A stretch of 64,000 nt of DNA from Bacteroidota bacterium (GCA_023386585.1 JAEWJM010000007.1:62001-126000); one strand, 5' to 3'. Positions 23,746 through 33,632 are shown, counted from the stretch's first letter. Notes: generated from the letters alone by a model not told the origin. Program-made: numbers and translations.

Positions 23746-26487
23746 ATGTCTGAAGAGAGAATAATAAGAATAAACAAGGTTTTAAGGGAATTCAATATTT
23801 CGCTTGAACGTGCCGTCGATTATCTGAAGGATAAGGGCATCGCAATAGATGCGAACCCGAATGCGAAGATCACCGACCGCGAGTACGGAATCCTGCAGCA
23901 GGAATTCGCAGGCGACAAGGGAAATAAAGAGGCTTCTAAAGAAGTAGGCGAGGAAAAGAGAAAGGAAAAAGAAGCATTGCGCCTTGAGCGCGAAAAAGAG
24001 ATTGAAGACAAACGACGCCATGATGAAGAGCGCCAGCGCCAGCATGAGGTGATCAAAGCCAAGGCAGTCGTTACCGGCCCGAAGCAAGTCGGAACGATCG
24101 ATCTCAACCCGAAAAAACCGGCTGCAGCAGCTCCATCTCCGGCGCCCGAAAAACCGGCAGCCGCACCGGCGCAGCCTCAGGAAACTTCAGACAAGCCTGA
24201 AACTGCAACTCCGGCCCCGGCAGCGCAAACACCTCCGCCAGCCGAAAAACCGGCAGACGAAACCATTACCACACAATACAAAAAACTTTCCGGTGCCACC
24301 TTAACCGGACAAACCATCGACCTGTCGCAATTTGACAAGCCGAAAAAGAAAAAAGAAGATCCGAAAATTACTCCGGATAAAGGCGGCGCAAACAATGCTG
24401 CTGCCGGGGCTGCGGGTAAAAATAAGCGCAAGCGAATTGCACCGAAACCCGGAGGAGCGATCCGACCGGGAATGCCTGGATCGGGAACGGGTGGAAATAA
24501 AATAACGCCAAATACCGGAAGAGGCCCTGCAAGGCCAGGATTCGGAAAAGGACGTCCGGCGATTGTTGCCAAAGTCGAGCCTACCGAGGAAGAAGTTAAA
24601 AACCAAATCCGCGAAACACTCGAAAAGCTTCAGGGCAAAGGAGGAAAATCCAAAGCCGCCAAGTACCGTCGTGACAAAAGAGATGTTCACCGCCAAAAAT
24701 CGGAAGACGAGCAACGTTCGCTCGAAGAAGGAAGCAAAACTCTGAAAGTGACCGAATTCGTCACTGTTGGCGAAATCGCAACGATGATGGATGTGCCGAT
24801 CACGAAAGTTATCGGAACGTGCATGTCGCTAGGAATCATGGTTACAATGAACCAAAGGCTTGACGCCGAAACACTTACAATTGTTGCCGACGAATTTGGA
24901 TACGAAGTCGAATTCATCACAACTGACCTTGAGGAAAACATCCAGGTTGCTGAAGATCGTCCGGAAGACCTCACCAACCGCGCGCCAATCGTTACCGTAA
25001 TGGGCCACGTTGACCACGGTAAAACGTCTTTGCTCGATTATATCCGTAAGGAAAACGTAATTGCCGGCGAATCGGGAGGAATTACCCAACACATCGGTGC
25101 ATACGGAGTAACTCTAGACAACGGTCAAAAAATCGCATTCCTCGATACGCCGGGTCACGAAGCGTTTACCGCAATGCGTGCCCGTGGTGCTCAGGTTACC
25201 GATATCGCTATCATCGTGATCGCTGCCGACGACGACATCATGCCGCAGACCAAGGAAGCGATCAGCCACGCACAAGCTGCTGGCGTACCGATCATCTTTG
25301 CAATCAACAAAATTGATAAGCCAAATGCCAATCCTGAGAAAATCAAGGAAAGGCTGGCAGGAATGAATCTTCTTGTAGAAGACTGGGGCGGAAAAATCCA
25401 ATCACACGACATATCTGCCAAAACCGGACTCGGAGTTAAGGAACTTCTGGAAAAGGTGTTGCTTGAAGCGGAAATACTTGACCTCAAGGCAAACCCGAAC
25501 AAACCCGCATCGGGAACAGTGGTTGAAGCTTTCCTGGACAAAGGAAAAGGTTACGTTTCGACAATCCTGGTTCAAAACGGAACGCTTAAGGTGGGCGACT
25601 ATATGCTCGCCGGAAAACACCACGGTAAGATCAAGGCAATGCAGGATGAACGCGGCCATATTGTTGTGACTGCGGGTCCATCGACGCCGGTTTCAGTACT
25701 CGGACTCGACGGCGCTGCAACTGCAGGTGATAAATTCAACGTATTTGAAGACGAACGCGAAGCAAAAGCGATCGCCGCAAAACGTACACAGCTGATGCGC
25801 GAGCAATCGGTTCGTACACAAAGACACATTACGCTTGCCGAAATCGGCCGCCGTATTGCGCTTGGCCAGTTTAAAGAGCTCAATATTATCCTGAAAGGTG
25901 ACGTTGACGGATCGGTGGAAGCGCTTTCTGATTCATTCTCGAAGCTTTCAACCGAAGAGATCCAGATCAATATCATTCACAAAGGCGTCGGCGCCATTAC
26001 CGAAACCGACGTAATGCTTGCTTCCGCTTCCGATGCGATTATCATCGGGTTTAACGTGCGTCCTGCAGGAAATGCACGTCAGTTGGCTGACAAGGAAGAA
26101 ATCGATATCAGGAATTATTCGATCATTTATGATGCGATCGACGATTTGAAAGATGCGATGGAAGGCATGCTTTCGCCGGAAATGAAAGAAGAAGTCACCG
26201 GAACCGCAGAGATCCGCGAGATTTTCAAAATCTCAAAAATCGGAACTATTGCCGGATGTATGGTTACCGATGGCAAGATTTACCGCTCGTCAAAAGTACG
26301 TATCATCCGCGAAGGCGTTGTAGTCCACACCGGAGATCTCGCGGCGCTGAAACGTTTCAAGGACGATGTAAAAGAGGTGTCAAAAGGTTACGATTGCGGT
26401 ATGCAGTTTAAAAACTACAACGACATCGAAATGAACGACACCATTGAGGCGTTCCAGGAAGTTGCGGTCAAGAAAAAATTGAAATAG
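23746..26487 (+). CDS. infB: Translation initiation factor IF-2
   Basis: A 913-residue GTPase that places fMet-tRNA on the 30S subunit and promotes subunit joining. The N-terminal IF2_N domain (RIIRINKVLREFNISLERAV) is followed by a charged helix and a long Pro/Ala/Lys-rich linker (about residues 125-290), then IF2_N again and the GTPase domain with G1 GHVDHGKTS (about 418), G3 DTPGHE and G4 NKID. Domains II to IV end with the usual GYDCGMQFKNYNDI. I chose ATG 23746 (MSEERIIRINK) over 23689, which overlaps nusA. Last gene of the operon, with a terminator 17 bases downstream. Confidence 0.97.
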   Translation: MSEERIIRINKVLREFNISLERAVDYLKDKGIAIDANPNAKITDREYGILQQEFAGDKGNKEASKEVGEEKRKEKEALRLEREKEIEDKRRHDEERQRQHEVIKAKAVVTGPKQVGTIDLNPKKPAAAAPSPAPEKPAAAPAQPQETSDKPETATPAPAAQTPPPAEKPADETITTQYKKLSGATLTGQTIDLSQFDKPKKKKEDPKITPDKGGANNAAAGAAGKNKRKRIAPKPGGAIRPGMPGSGTGGNKITPNTGRGPARPGFGKGRPAIVAKVEPTEEEVKNQIRETLEKLQGKGGKSKAAKYRRDKRDVHRQKSEDEQRSLEEGSKTLKVTEFVTVGEIATMMDVPITKVIGTCMSLGIMVTMNQRLDAETLTIVADEFGYEVEFITTDLEENIQVAEDRPEDLTNRAPIVTVMGHVDHGKTSLLDYIRKENVIAGESGGITQHIGAYGVTLDNGQKIAFLDTPGHEAFTAMRARGAQVTDIAIIVIAADDDIMPQTKEAISHAQAAGVPIIFAINKIDKPNANPEKIKERLAGMNLLVEDWGGKIQSHDISAKTGLGVKELLEKVLLEAEILDLKANPNKPASGTVVEAFLDKGKGYVSTILVQNGTLKVGDYMLAGKHHGKIKAMQDERGHIVVTAGPSTPVSVLGLDGAATAGDKFNVFEDEREAKAIAAKRTQLMREQSVRTQRHITLAEIGRRIALGQFKELNIILKGDVDGSVEALSDSFSKLSTEEIQINIIHKGVGAITETDVMLASASDAIIIGFNVRPAGNARQLADKEEIDIRNYSIIYDAIDDLKDAMEGMLSPEMKEEVTGTAEIREIFKISKIGTIAGCMVTDGKIYRSSKVRIIREGVVVHTGDLAALKRFKDDVKEVSKGYDCGMQFKNYNDIEMNDTIEAFQEVAVKKKLK

Positions 26488-26503
26488 ATTCTACGTCTAA
26501 TAG

Positions 26504-26532
26504 AAAAGTCCCTTATAAGGGACTTTTTTTTT
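26504..26532 (+). terminator. Terminator of rimP-nusA-infB
   Basis: AAAAGTCCCTTATAAGGGACTTTT hairpin followed by more T residues (nine T in all before TAGGG). The 5' A-run could also support termination on the other strand. Confidence 0.9.
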
Positions 26533-26600
26533 AGGGCAGCAACTTCCGGCTCTTCGCTTTATCTGCCTGTCGGCAGGATGCCCGCTTCGATCCGGGCTGC
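26533..26600 (-). repeat. Structured intergenic repeat, copy B
   Basis: On the minus strand it reads CAGCCCGGAT, GAAGCGGGCATC, the short inner stem CTGCC-gaca-GGCAG, GATAAAGCG, GCCGG and GTTGCTG. The outer arms CAGC/GCTG and CCGG/CCGG pair. It follows directly on the infB terminator. The remaining bases up to 26644 show nothing else I recognise. Confidence 0.7.
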
Positions 26601-26644
26601 GGTTCCGTGTTAACAGTCCGCTTTCAGCTTTCAGCGATCGGCCA

Positions 26645-27034
26645 CTATTTATTCGGCCTTACCAGAAAGGCATTCGGGTACTTTTTCCTTACTTCCGCGA
26701 GATTTCGTTCGGCTTCTATTCTTGTTTGAAAATTGCCAGCCCAAACCTTGTATGAAGGCGTGCTGAAAACAATGGTTGCGTCGTAGTTCCTGAACTCCCG
26801 TTTGAAGTCCGCCAACGTCTTTTTTGACGTCTCGCTGTCGCCGTTGTAAACCTGTATTTTATATTTGTCATTGACTGTAATTGACGAATTTATACGGCGT
26901 TTTTCGGCTAGCATCTGCTCAAATTTCTGATCCTGCGAAATGGTTATGTTTCCTTGCTGTGCCTGTAATTTTGCACTGAAAAAGCACAAAATCAGGGCTG
27001 TGCTGAGTAGCGTTTGCGTCGACGTGATTTTCAT
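26645..27034 (-). CDS. Secreted SPOR-domain protein
   Basis: A 129-residue protein from ATG 27034. Residues 1-26 are a signal peptide (MKITSTQTLLSTALILCFF then AKLQAQ). The C-terminal 75 residues form a SPOR domain (YKIQVYNGDSETSKKTLADF, YKVWAGNFQTRIEAERNL), a fold that binds denuded peptidoglycan. It may therefore mark septal or remodelled cell wall. It is a single gene, convergent with infB. The open frame upstream to 27055 adds seven residues before the signal peptide and passes into the promoter, so I rejected it. Confidence 0.88.
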   Translation of the reverse strand: MKITSTQTLLSTALILCFFSAKLQAQQGNITISQDQKFEQMLAEKRRINSSITVNDKYKIQVYNGDSETSKKTLADFKREFRNYDATIVFSTPSYKVWAGNFQTRIEAERNLAEVRKKYPNAFLVRPNK

Positions 27035-27052
27035 AAAAGGGTGATTTAGATA

Positions 27053-27060
27053 CAAATGTA
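27053..27060 (-). promoter_or_regulatory. TACATTTG -7 element for the SPOR-domain gene
   Basis: Exact TAnnTTTG on the minus strand, 18 bases before the ATG at 27034. The -33 box is weak. Confidence 0.5.
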
Positions 27061-27158
27061 CTTATTAATGAATATCCGGTGCCGGAAAAATTTATTTAGA
27101 ATTGTTATAAATTGACTTTTAAGACTATTTTAAGGTTTTAAGAATACTTGAGAAGTCG

Positions 27159-27166
27159 TATTTTTG
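27159..27166 (+). promoter_or_regulatory. TATTTTTG -7 element for the act-cox operon
   Basis: Exact TAnnTTTG, 80 bases before the actA ATG in a 212-base AT-rich gap (27035-27246). No good -33 TTTG is seen at the usual distance, so the promoter may need an activator. Confidence 0.5.
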
Positions 27167-27246
27167 TGCAAGTTTTGAAAAACGTGTCGGTTTGGTTTCA
27201 AAATTATAAACTGCACCAATTTTTTTAGTCGATAATCATTTGTAAT

Positions 27247-28587
27247 ATGAAAAAAGTGGGTAACCATAATTCGATTTCCGGTCTTCTTATTTTCTTTCTT
27301 GCCTTATTTCTGAATTTCACCATAGATTCTTCTGCACAGGATAAAGCAGCTGCCCCCGCGGCCGATGCTCCTGCAGCAGCACCTGCTTCTGGAGGTGGCG
27401 ATGTGGCAAAAGGAAAAGCGTTGTTCAACTCGAACTGCGCGGCATGTCATAAGCTCGATGCGAAGGCTACCGGTCCGGCTCTACGCGGAATTGCGCAAAA
27501 ACACGACATGGAGTGGCTCTACAAATGGGTCCACAACAGTTCAGACATGATCAAATCGGGTGACCCGGTTGCGGTGCAGTTGTTTAATGAGAACGACAAA
27601 AAGGTGATGACGCCTTTCCCTCAGCTTTCGAACGCCGATATCGACAATATTATAGCCTATACCTCTGAATCAAAAACTGAAGCATCTACGCCGGCCGGTG
27701 GAGTAGCTCAGGGAAATCAGCTAAATGTACCAACTGAAGGAAGCGGAGTTTCCAACAATATCATTCTTGGTGCGCTTGCCGTAGTTATGCTGATCCTGAT
27801 CGTAATGCTGGTTTTGGTAAACCGCGTTCTAAGCAGGATTGCTAAAAACAACGGAATACCTGTAACTCAAAAAGTAGCTACTGTTCCAATCTGGAAAGCA
27901 TTTGCAAGAAACCAGTTCCTGGTGTTCGTTACATCGGTGTTCCTGATCCTTGCTGCCGGATATTTCATTTACGGTTACCTGATGCAGGTTGGCGTTGATC
28001 AGAATTACCAGCCGCTGCAGCCAATTCACTTCTCTCACAGGATACACGCCGGCGACAATGAAATCGATTGTAAATTCTGCCACTCATCAGCTCGCGTCAG
28101 CAAAACATCGGGAATCCCATCGCTGAATGTTTGTATGAACTGTCACAAGAACATTGGCGAAGTAGCCGAAAAAACAGGAACTCCTGAACATAGCAAGGCG
28201 TTTTACGATGGCGAAATCCAAAAACTGTATGATGCTGTAGGATGGGATAAAAATGCCCAGGTTTACACTGGTAAATCCACCGCTGTAAAATGGGTTCGCA
28301 TTCACAACCTTCCCGACTTTGTGTACTTCAACCACTCGCAACACGTAACCGTTGCTGGAATTGAGTGCCAGACATGCCACGGACCGGTACAGGAATTTGA
28401 AATCATGAAGCAATTCTCACCGCTTACAATGGGCTGGTGCGTGAACTGCCACCGCAAGACGGATGTTAAAATGGAGGGCAACGCTTATTACACGAAGATC
28501 CACGAAGAACTTGCCAAACGATATGGCGTCGACAAGTTGACTGCGGCTCAAATGGGCGGACTCGAATGTGGTAAATGCCACTACTAA
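27247..28587 (+). CDS. actA: Alternative complex III subunit A, six CxxCH motifs (monohaem domain plus pentahaem domain)
   Basis: The electron-exit c-type cytochrome subunit of the quinol:cytochrome c/oxidase oxidoreductase, 446 residues. An N-terminal signal/anchor and an Ala/Pro linker lead to a class I cytochrome c domain with C64-AAC-H68. A membrane helix follows at about 171-192 and a second at about 223-245. The C-terminal domain holds five more haem sites: C275KFCH, C296MNCH, C374QTCH, C398VNCH and C441GKCH, the last at the C-terminus. ActA is best known as a pentahaem protein, so the extra N-terminal haem domain is a fusion. First gene of actABCDEF-coxBA. Confidence 0.92.
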   Translation: MKKVGNHNSISGLLIFFLALFLNFTIDSSAQDKAAAPAADAPAAAPASGGGDVAKGKALFNSNCAACHKLDAKATGPALRGIAQKHDMEWLYKWVHNSSDMIKSGDPVAVQLFNENDKKVMTPFPQLSNADIDNIIAYTSESKTEASTPAGGVAQGNQLNVPTEGSGVSNNIILGALAVVMLILIVMLVLVNRVLSRIAKNNGIPVTQKVATVPIWKAFARNQFLVFVTSVFLILAAGYFIYGYLMQVGVDQNYQPLQPIHFSHRIHAGDNEIDCKFCHSSARVSKTSGIPSLNVCMNCHKNIGEVAEKTGTPEHSKAFYDGEIQKLYDAVGWDKNAQVYTGKSTAVKWVRIHNLPDFVYFNHSQHVTVAGIECQTCHGPVQEFEIMKQFSPLTMGWCVNCHRKTDVKMEGNAYYTKIHEELAKRYGVDKLTAAQMGGLECGKCHY

Positions 28588-28617
28588 TCAATTATTAAGA
28601 GCAAATAACTTTATACG

Positions 28618-31600
28618 ATGTCATCAAACAAAAAATACTGGAAAAGTGTTGAAGAACTAAACGAAAACAGTTCTATTGTTGAGGCGCTTAGAAATAATGA
28701 ATTTACTGAAGAAATCCCCGTAACGGAATTCCTTGGCGATAAAGACTCACTTGCGTCTTCGTCAACCACACGGCGCGATTTCCTTAAATATGTCGGATTT
28801 ACTACCGCGGCTGCCTCTCTTGCCGCTTGCGAAGGCCCCGTTCATAAGTCGATTCCTTACGTAGTTCAGCCGGAGCAGGTTATTCCCGGAATGCCGGATT
28901 TTTATGCAACTACCGCTTTTGACGGTTTCGATTTTGCCCATATCCTCGTAAAAACCCGTGAAGGCCGTCCTATCAAAATTGAAAACAACGTTATGCCGGG
29001 CGCAAGTTTCGCTGCAAATGCCCGTGTTCACGCTTCTGTATTGTCGCTTTACGACAGCATGCGGATGAAGAATCCACGGATTGCCGGAAAAGTCGCTTCC
29101 TGGAAAGCTGTTGATGACAAGGTTCGCGCCGGATTGGCCGATGCCCGCGCAACAGGCGGCCAGGTTGTAGTTCTCACCGGAACGCTTGCAAGTCCTTCAA
29201 CTGAAAAACTTATTGCTGAATTCCTTGCGAAAACTCCCAACTCACGCCACGTAATTTACGATGCGGTATCTTGCTCTGATGCGCTCGATGCTTTCGAGGC
29301 TGTGTACGGAGAAAGAGCGCTCGTCAATTATGACTTTTCCAAAGCGTCGATGATCGTATCGGTAGGTGCTGACTTCCTCGGCGACTGGCAGGGCGGAGGC
29401 TACGATGCCAAATATGCGCAGGGACGTGTGCCGCGTAACGGAAAAATGTCGCGCCACATCCAGTTTGAATCAAATCTTACCTTGTCGGGCGCTGCTGCCG
29501 ACAAGCGTATTCCAATGACTGCCGCTCAACAAAGACAGGCATTGTTGAAAATATATAATGTTATTGCCAATGCTGCTGTTCCTACGCAAAAGCTTCCGAT
29601 GGAAGATGCGATCATGAACGCTGCGCAACAACTGAAAGCCGCCGGATCTAAAGGTTTACTGGTTTCAGGGATTGAAGACAAAAATGCACAAATGCTCGTG
29701 CTGGCCATTAACCAGGCTTTGGGAAGCGAGGCGTTCACGACAGCAGGAACCAGGCAGATCAGAAAAGGATCCAATCGTGCTGTTGCCCAACTGGTGAGCG
29801 ACATGAATGCAGGAAATGTGCATACGCTGATTATGAGCGGAGTCAACCCTGTTTACACTATGCCAAACAGCAAAGACTTCGTAGCAGGACTGAAAAAAAC
29901 AAAACTGTCGGTCGCTTTTTCACTCAAAGAAGATGAAACCGCATCGATAACTACGATTGCAGCTGCAGCTCCGCACTACCTCGAGTGCTGGAACGACCAC
30001 ATGTTGACCAAAGGAACGTACTCGCTGACCCAACCCGTGATCAGGCCGTTGTTCAACACAAGGCAGTTTCAGGAATCGCTGCTGACATGGAACGGAACTC
30101 CTGGTCCGTATTACGATTATCTGCGCAGTAACGCGGATACAATGATCGCAGGATCAACATGGAATCAGGTTCTGCATGATGGTGTTTTCACATCACCTTC
30201 GACAGGTGCTACAGGCGGAACAGGGGATTTTGCTGGAGCAGCAAATGCGTTGGCCGACTCCAAAGCTGCCGGAAAATACGAATTGATCCTGTACACCAAA
30301 ACCGGAATGGGTGATGGGCAACAGGCGAACAACCCATGGCTTCAGGAATTCCCCGATCCGATTACGCGCGTATCATGGGATAACTACATAACTGTTTCAA
30401 AAGCTGACGCTGAGGAACTTGGTTTTGAGAATCACATTGTTGCGAATGGCGGACTTAACGGTAGCTACGCCAATATTACCGTAAGCGGAACAACGATTGA
30501 AAATATTCCGGTTATTGTTCAGCCAGGCCAAGCGCCCGGAACAATCGGTCTTGCACTCGGTTATGGGCGCAAGGCAGCAATGAAAGAAGAAATGAAAGTA
30601 GGTGTCAATGCCTACACATTATACAAAGGATTTTCGAGCGTGCAGCCGGTTTCCATTGCAAAAGGCGATGGCGAGCACGAATTTGCATGCGTGCAGGCTC
30701 AGAAAACACTGATGGGCCGTGGCGATATCATCAAAGAAACCACGCTGGAGATCTTCAATACTAAAGATGCTGCCGAGTGGAATGTCGTTCCTACGGTATC
30801 GCTTGACCACGCACCAGTTGCTGCAACCAAAGTCGATCTTTGGGAAGGTTTTGACCGGTCGGTCGGGCATCATTTCAACATGTCAATTGATTTGAACCAA
30901 TGTACAGGTTGTGGCGCTTGTGTTATTGCATGCCACATGGAAAATAACGTTCCTGTTGTTGGAAAAGAAGAGGTAAGAAGAAGCCGTGACATGCACTGGT
31001 TGCGTATCGATAGGTATTATTCTTCCGAAGATACATTTGCCCAGGATAATGTCAAAAAGGAAAGCTTTAACGGATTATTCGGCGATAAAGGGTCATTAGG
31101 AGGTTTTGGTGAAATGGAGCACGCCGCTGCAAATCCACAGGTTTCTTTCCAGCCGATGTTGTGCCAGCACTGTAACCACGCGCCATGCGAAACCGTTTGT
31201 CCGGTTGCCGCGACTTCACACGGACGCCAGGGCCAGAATATGATGGCTTACAACCGCTGCGTCGGAACCCGCTACTGCGCGAACAACTGCCCGTACAAAG
31301 TGCGTCGCTTCAACTGGTTCCTTTACAACAAGAACAGCGAATTCGATTATCACATGAATGATGATCTTGGGCGTATGGTCCTTAACCCTGATGTAAACGT
31401 CCGTTCACGCGGAGTTATGGAAAAATGTTCGTTCTGTATCCAGAAAACACAGCTTACGATCCTTACCGCCAAGCGCGAAGGCCGCGAGGTCAAAACCGAT
31501 GAATTTGAAACTGCCTGTTCGGCTGCATGTTCATCCGGAGCAATCAAATTTGGCGATATCAACAATAAGAACAATACTGTCTCTGAACTGCTGCTCGACA

Positions 31601-31677
31601 AACGCATGTACCATGTTCTGGAACACGTTGGAACCAAGCCGAATGTATTCTACCACGTTAAAGTTCGGAATACCTAG
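28618..31677 (+). CDS. actB: Alternative complex III subunit B, molybdopterin-oxidoreductase-like with iron-sulfur domain
   Basis: A 1019-residue periplasmic subunit. A Tat motif lies unusually far inside: T51-R52-R53-DFLKYVGF, after about 50 residues, the extended-signal form known in Bacteroidota. It ends with LAAC71, a lipobox-like site. Residues 80-720 resemble the molybdopterin oxidoreductase fold, which in ActB has no Mo cofactor. The C-terminal part is an NrfC/HybA-like ferredoxin domain with C762-x2-C-x2-C-x3-C, then CQHCNHAPCETVCP, CVGTRYCANNCP and a last CSFC/CSAAC set, giving sites for three to four Fe-S clusters. It should pass quinol electrons to ActA. Confidence 0.93.
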   Translation: MSSNKKYWKSVEELNENSSIVEALRNNEFTEEIPVTEFLGDKDSLASSSTTRRDFLKYVGFTTAAASLAACEGPVHKSIPYVVQPEQVIPGMPDFYATTAFDGFDFAHILVKTREGRPIKIENNVMPGASFAANARVHASVLSLYDSMRMKNPRIAGKVASWKAVDDKVRAGLADARATGGQVVVLTGTLASPSTEKLIAEFLAKTPNSRHVIYDAVSCSDALDAFEAVYGERALVNYDFSKASMIVSVGADFLGDWQGGGYDAKYAQGRVPRNGKMSRHIQFESNLTLSGAAADKRIPMTAAQQRQALLKIYNVIANAAVPTQKLPMEDAIMNAAQQLKAAGSKGLLVSGIEDKNAQMLVLAINQALGSEAFTTAGTRQIRKGSNRAVAQLVSDMNAGNVHTLIMSGVNPVYTMPNSKDFVAGLKKTKLSVAFSLKEDETASITTIAAAAPHYLECWNDHMLTKGTYSLTQPVIRPLFNTRQFQESLLTWNGTPGPYYDYLRSNADTMIAGSTWNQVLHDGVFTSPSTGATGGTGDFAGAANALADSKAAGKYELILYTKTGMGDGQQANNPWLQEFPDPITRVSWDNYITVSKADAEELGFENHIVANGGLNGSYANITVSGTTIENIPVIVQPGQAPGTIGLALGYGRKAAMKEEMKVGVNAYTLYKGFSSVQPVSIAKGDGEHEFACVQAQKTLMGRGDIIKETTLEIFNTKDAAEWNVVPTVSLDHAPVAATKVDLWEGFDRSVGHHFNMSIDLNQCTGCGACVIACHMENNVPVVGKEEVRRSRDMHWLRIDRYYSSEDTFAQDNVKKESFNGLFGDKGSLGGFGEMEHAAANPQVSFQPMLCQHCNHAPCETVCPVAATSHGRQGQNMMAYNRCVGTRYCANNCPYKVRRFNWFLYNKNSEFDYHMNDDLGRMVLNPDVNVRSRGVMEKCSFCIQKTQLTILTAKREGREVKTDEFETACSAACSSGAIKFGDINNKNNTVSELLLDKRMYHVLEHVGTKPNVFYHVKVRNT

Positions 31678-31710
31678 TTAGTATAATTATTAAAAAACAC
31701 TATAAGGATT

Positions 31711-33114
31711 ATGTCGTCTCACTACGAAGCACCCATTAGAAAACCGTTGGTTATAGGTGATAAAACTTATCACGATGTAACAGTAGATGTTGCCGCGCCT
31801 GTAGAAGGTCGTGCCAACAAGCAATGGTGGACTGTTTTCCTCATTGCCCTCACCGCTTTTCTTTGGGGATTGAGCTGTATCATATACACTGTTTCTACAG
31901 GTATCGGAACCTGGGGACTTAACAGAACCGTCGGCTGGGCCTGGGATATTACCAACTTCGTTTGGTGGGTAGGTATCGGCCACGCAGGAACGCTGATCTC
32001 GGCGGTACTTTTACTCTTCCGTCAGCGTTGGAGAATGGCTATTAACCGTTCGGCGGAAGCAATGACCATTTTCTCGGTTGTTCAGGCGGGACTTTTCCCG
32101 ATCATCCACATGGGCCGTCCTTGGTTGGCATACTGGGTTCTTCCGATTCCAAACCAGTTCGGATCGCTTTGGGTCAACTTTAACTCGCCACTTCTTTGGG
32201 ACGTATTTGCAATCTCAACTTACCTTTCGGTATCACTCGTTTTCTGGTGGACAGGGCTGTTACCCGATTTCGCAATGATCCGTGACCGTGCGGTAACACC
32301 ATTTACAAAAAGAATTTACACAATCCTCAGTTTCGGATGGACCGGAAGGGCTAAAGACTGGCAACGTTTTGAGGAAGTTTCCCTCGTTCTTGCAGGTTTG
32401 GCAACCCCACTCGTACTTTCGGTACACACGATTGTATCAATGGACTTTGCTACGTCGGTGATTCCGGGTTGGCATACTACGATTTTCCCGCCGTACTTCG
32501 TTGCCGGAGCGGTGTTCTCAGGATTTGCGATGGTAAACACACTCCTTATCATCATGAGAAAGGTGTCGAATCTCGAAGCTTACATTACGATCCAACATAT
32601 TGAATTGATGAACATCATCATCATGATCACCGGTTCGATCGTAGGCGTTGCGTACATTACCGAGCTGTTTGTTGCCTGGTATTCTGGAGTTGAATACGAA
32701 CAATATGCGTTCCTAAACAGGGCTACCGGACCTTACTGGTGGGCATATTGGTCAATGATGACCTGCAACGTGTTCTCGCCGCAATTCATGTGGTTCAGGA
32801 AACTCCGCACTAGCATCATGTTCTCGTTTGTAATTTCAATCGTGGTTAATATCGGTATGTGGTTCGAACGTTTCGTGATCATCGTAACATCGTTGCACCG
32901 CGATTATCTGCCGTCGTCATGGACGATGTTCTCTCCGACGTTCGTTGACATCGGGATCTTTATCGGAACAATCGGTTTCTTCTTCGTACTCTTCCTTCTC
33001 TACGCACGTACCTTCCCGGTAATCGCACAGGCAGAAGTCAAGACCATCCTGAAGACATCCGGAGAATATTTCAAAAAGCGCAGAGAAGAAAATAAACATT
33101 CACACCATGAATAA
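31711..33114 (+). CDS. actC: Alternative complex III subunit C, NrfD-type quinol-binding membrane protein
   Basis: A 467-residue polytopic protein of the NrfD/PsrC family with about ten helices. Conserved family features are seen near the N-terminus (WGLNRTVGWAWDITNFVWWVGIG, HAGTLISAVLLLFRQ) and in SVHTIVSMDFATSVIPGWH, which contains the histidine and aspartate near the quinol site. In the known ACIII structures ActC binds menaquinol on the periplasmic side. It lies 33 bases after actB and its end overlaps actD by 8 bases. Confidence 0.95.
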   Translation: MSSHYEAPIRKPLVIGDKTYHDVTVDVAAPVEGRANKQWWTVFLIALTAFLWGLSCIIYTVSTGIGTWGLNRTVGWAWDITNFVWWVGIGHAGTLISAVLLLFRQRWRMAINRSAEAMTIFSVVQAGLFPIIHMGRPWLAYWVLPIPNQFGSLWVNFNSPLLWDVFAISTYLSVSLVFWWTGLLPDFAMIRDRAVTPFTKRIYTILSFGWTGRAKDWQRFEEVSLVLAGLATPLVLSVHTIVSMDFATSVIPGWHTTIFPPYFVAGAVFSGFAMVNTLLIIMRKVSNLEAYITIQHIELMNIIIMITGSIVGVAYITELFVAWYSGVEYEQYAFLNRATGPYWWAYWSMMTCNVFSPQFMWFRKLRTSIMFSFVISIVVNIGMWFERFVIIVTSLHRDYLPSSWTMFSPTFVDIGIFIGTIGFFFVLFLLYARTFPVIAQAEVKTILKTSGEYFKKRREENKHSHHE

Positions 33115-33631
33115 TAAAGTCATACACGCCATTTACAACGACGACGACGTGCTGATGGATGCGGTTCACCAGACACGCAAGGCGCATCACCATATCGAGG
33201 AAGTTTATACACCGTTTCCTGTACACGGACTTGACAAAGCGATGGGGCTTGCGCCGACGCGAATCGCGATCTGCTCATTCATTTACGGCTGCCTCGGTCT
33301 TTCGGTTGCAACCTGGATGATGGATTATATTATGATTCAGGATTGGCCGCAGGATATCGGCGGAAAGCCAAGCTTCAGCTACATCCAGAACATGCCTGCA
33401 TTCGTTCCGATCATGTTTGAAATGACCGTATTTTTTGCGGCGCACCTTATGGTGATCACATTCTATATGAGAAGTAAGTTATGGCCATTTAAACAAGCTG
33501 AAAATCCGGATATCAGAACTACCGATGATCATTTCCTGATGGAGGTTTCGGTAAACAATAATGAAGAGGAGCTGGTTTCATTTTTTATGAATACCGGTGC
33601 CGTCGAAGTTAAAGTAATTGAAAAGCACTAG
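33107..33631 (+). CDS. actD: Alternative complex III subunit D (DUF3341)
   Basis: A 174-residue protein with two membrane helices (IAICSFIYGCLGLSVATWMM and MPAFVPIMFEMTVFFAAHLMV), a cytoplasmic N-terminal alpha/beta part (VIHAIYNDDDVLMDAV, IEEVYTPFPVHGLDKAMGL) and a short C-terminal tail with FLMEVSVNN. This is the DUF3341 pattern of ActD. The subunit is structural and helps hold ActC and ActF. Its start overlaps actC by 8 bases; actE starts 1 base after its stop. Confidence 0.93.
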   Translation: MNNKVIHAIYNDDDVLMDAVHQTRKAHHHIEEVYTPFPVHGLDKAMGLAPTRIAICSFIYGCLGLSVATWMMDYIMIQDWPQDIGGKPSFSYIQNMPAFVPIMFEMTVFFAAHLMVITFYMRSKLWPFKQAENPDIRTTDDHFLMEVSVNNNEEELVSFFMNTGAVEVKVIEKH

Positions 33632-33632
33632 T

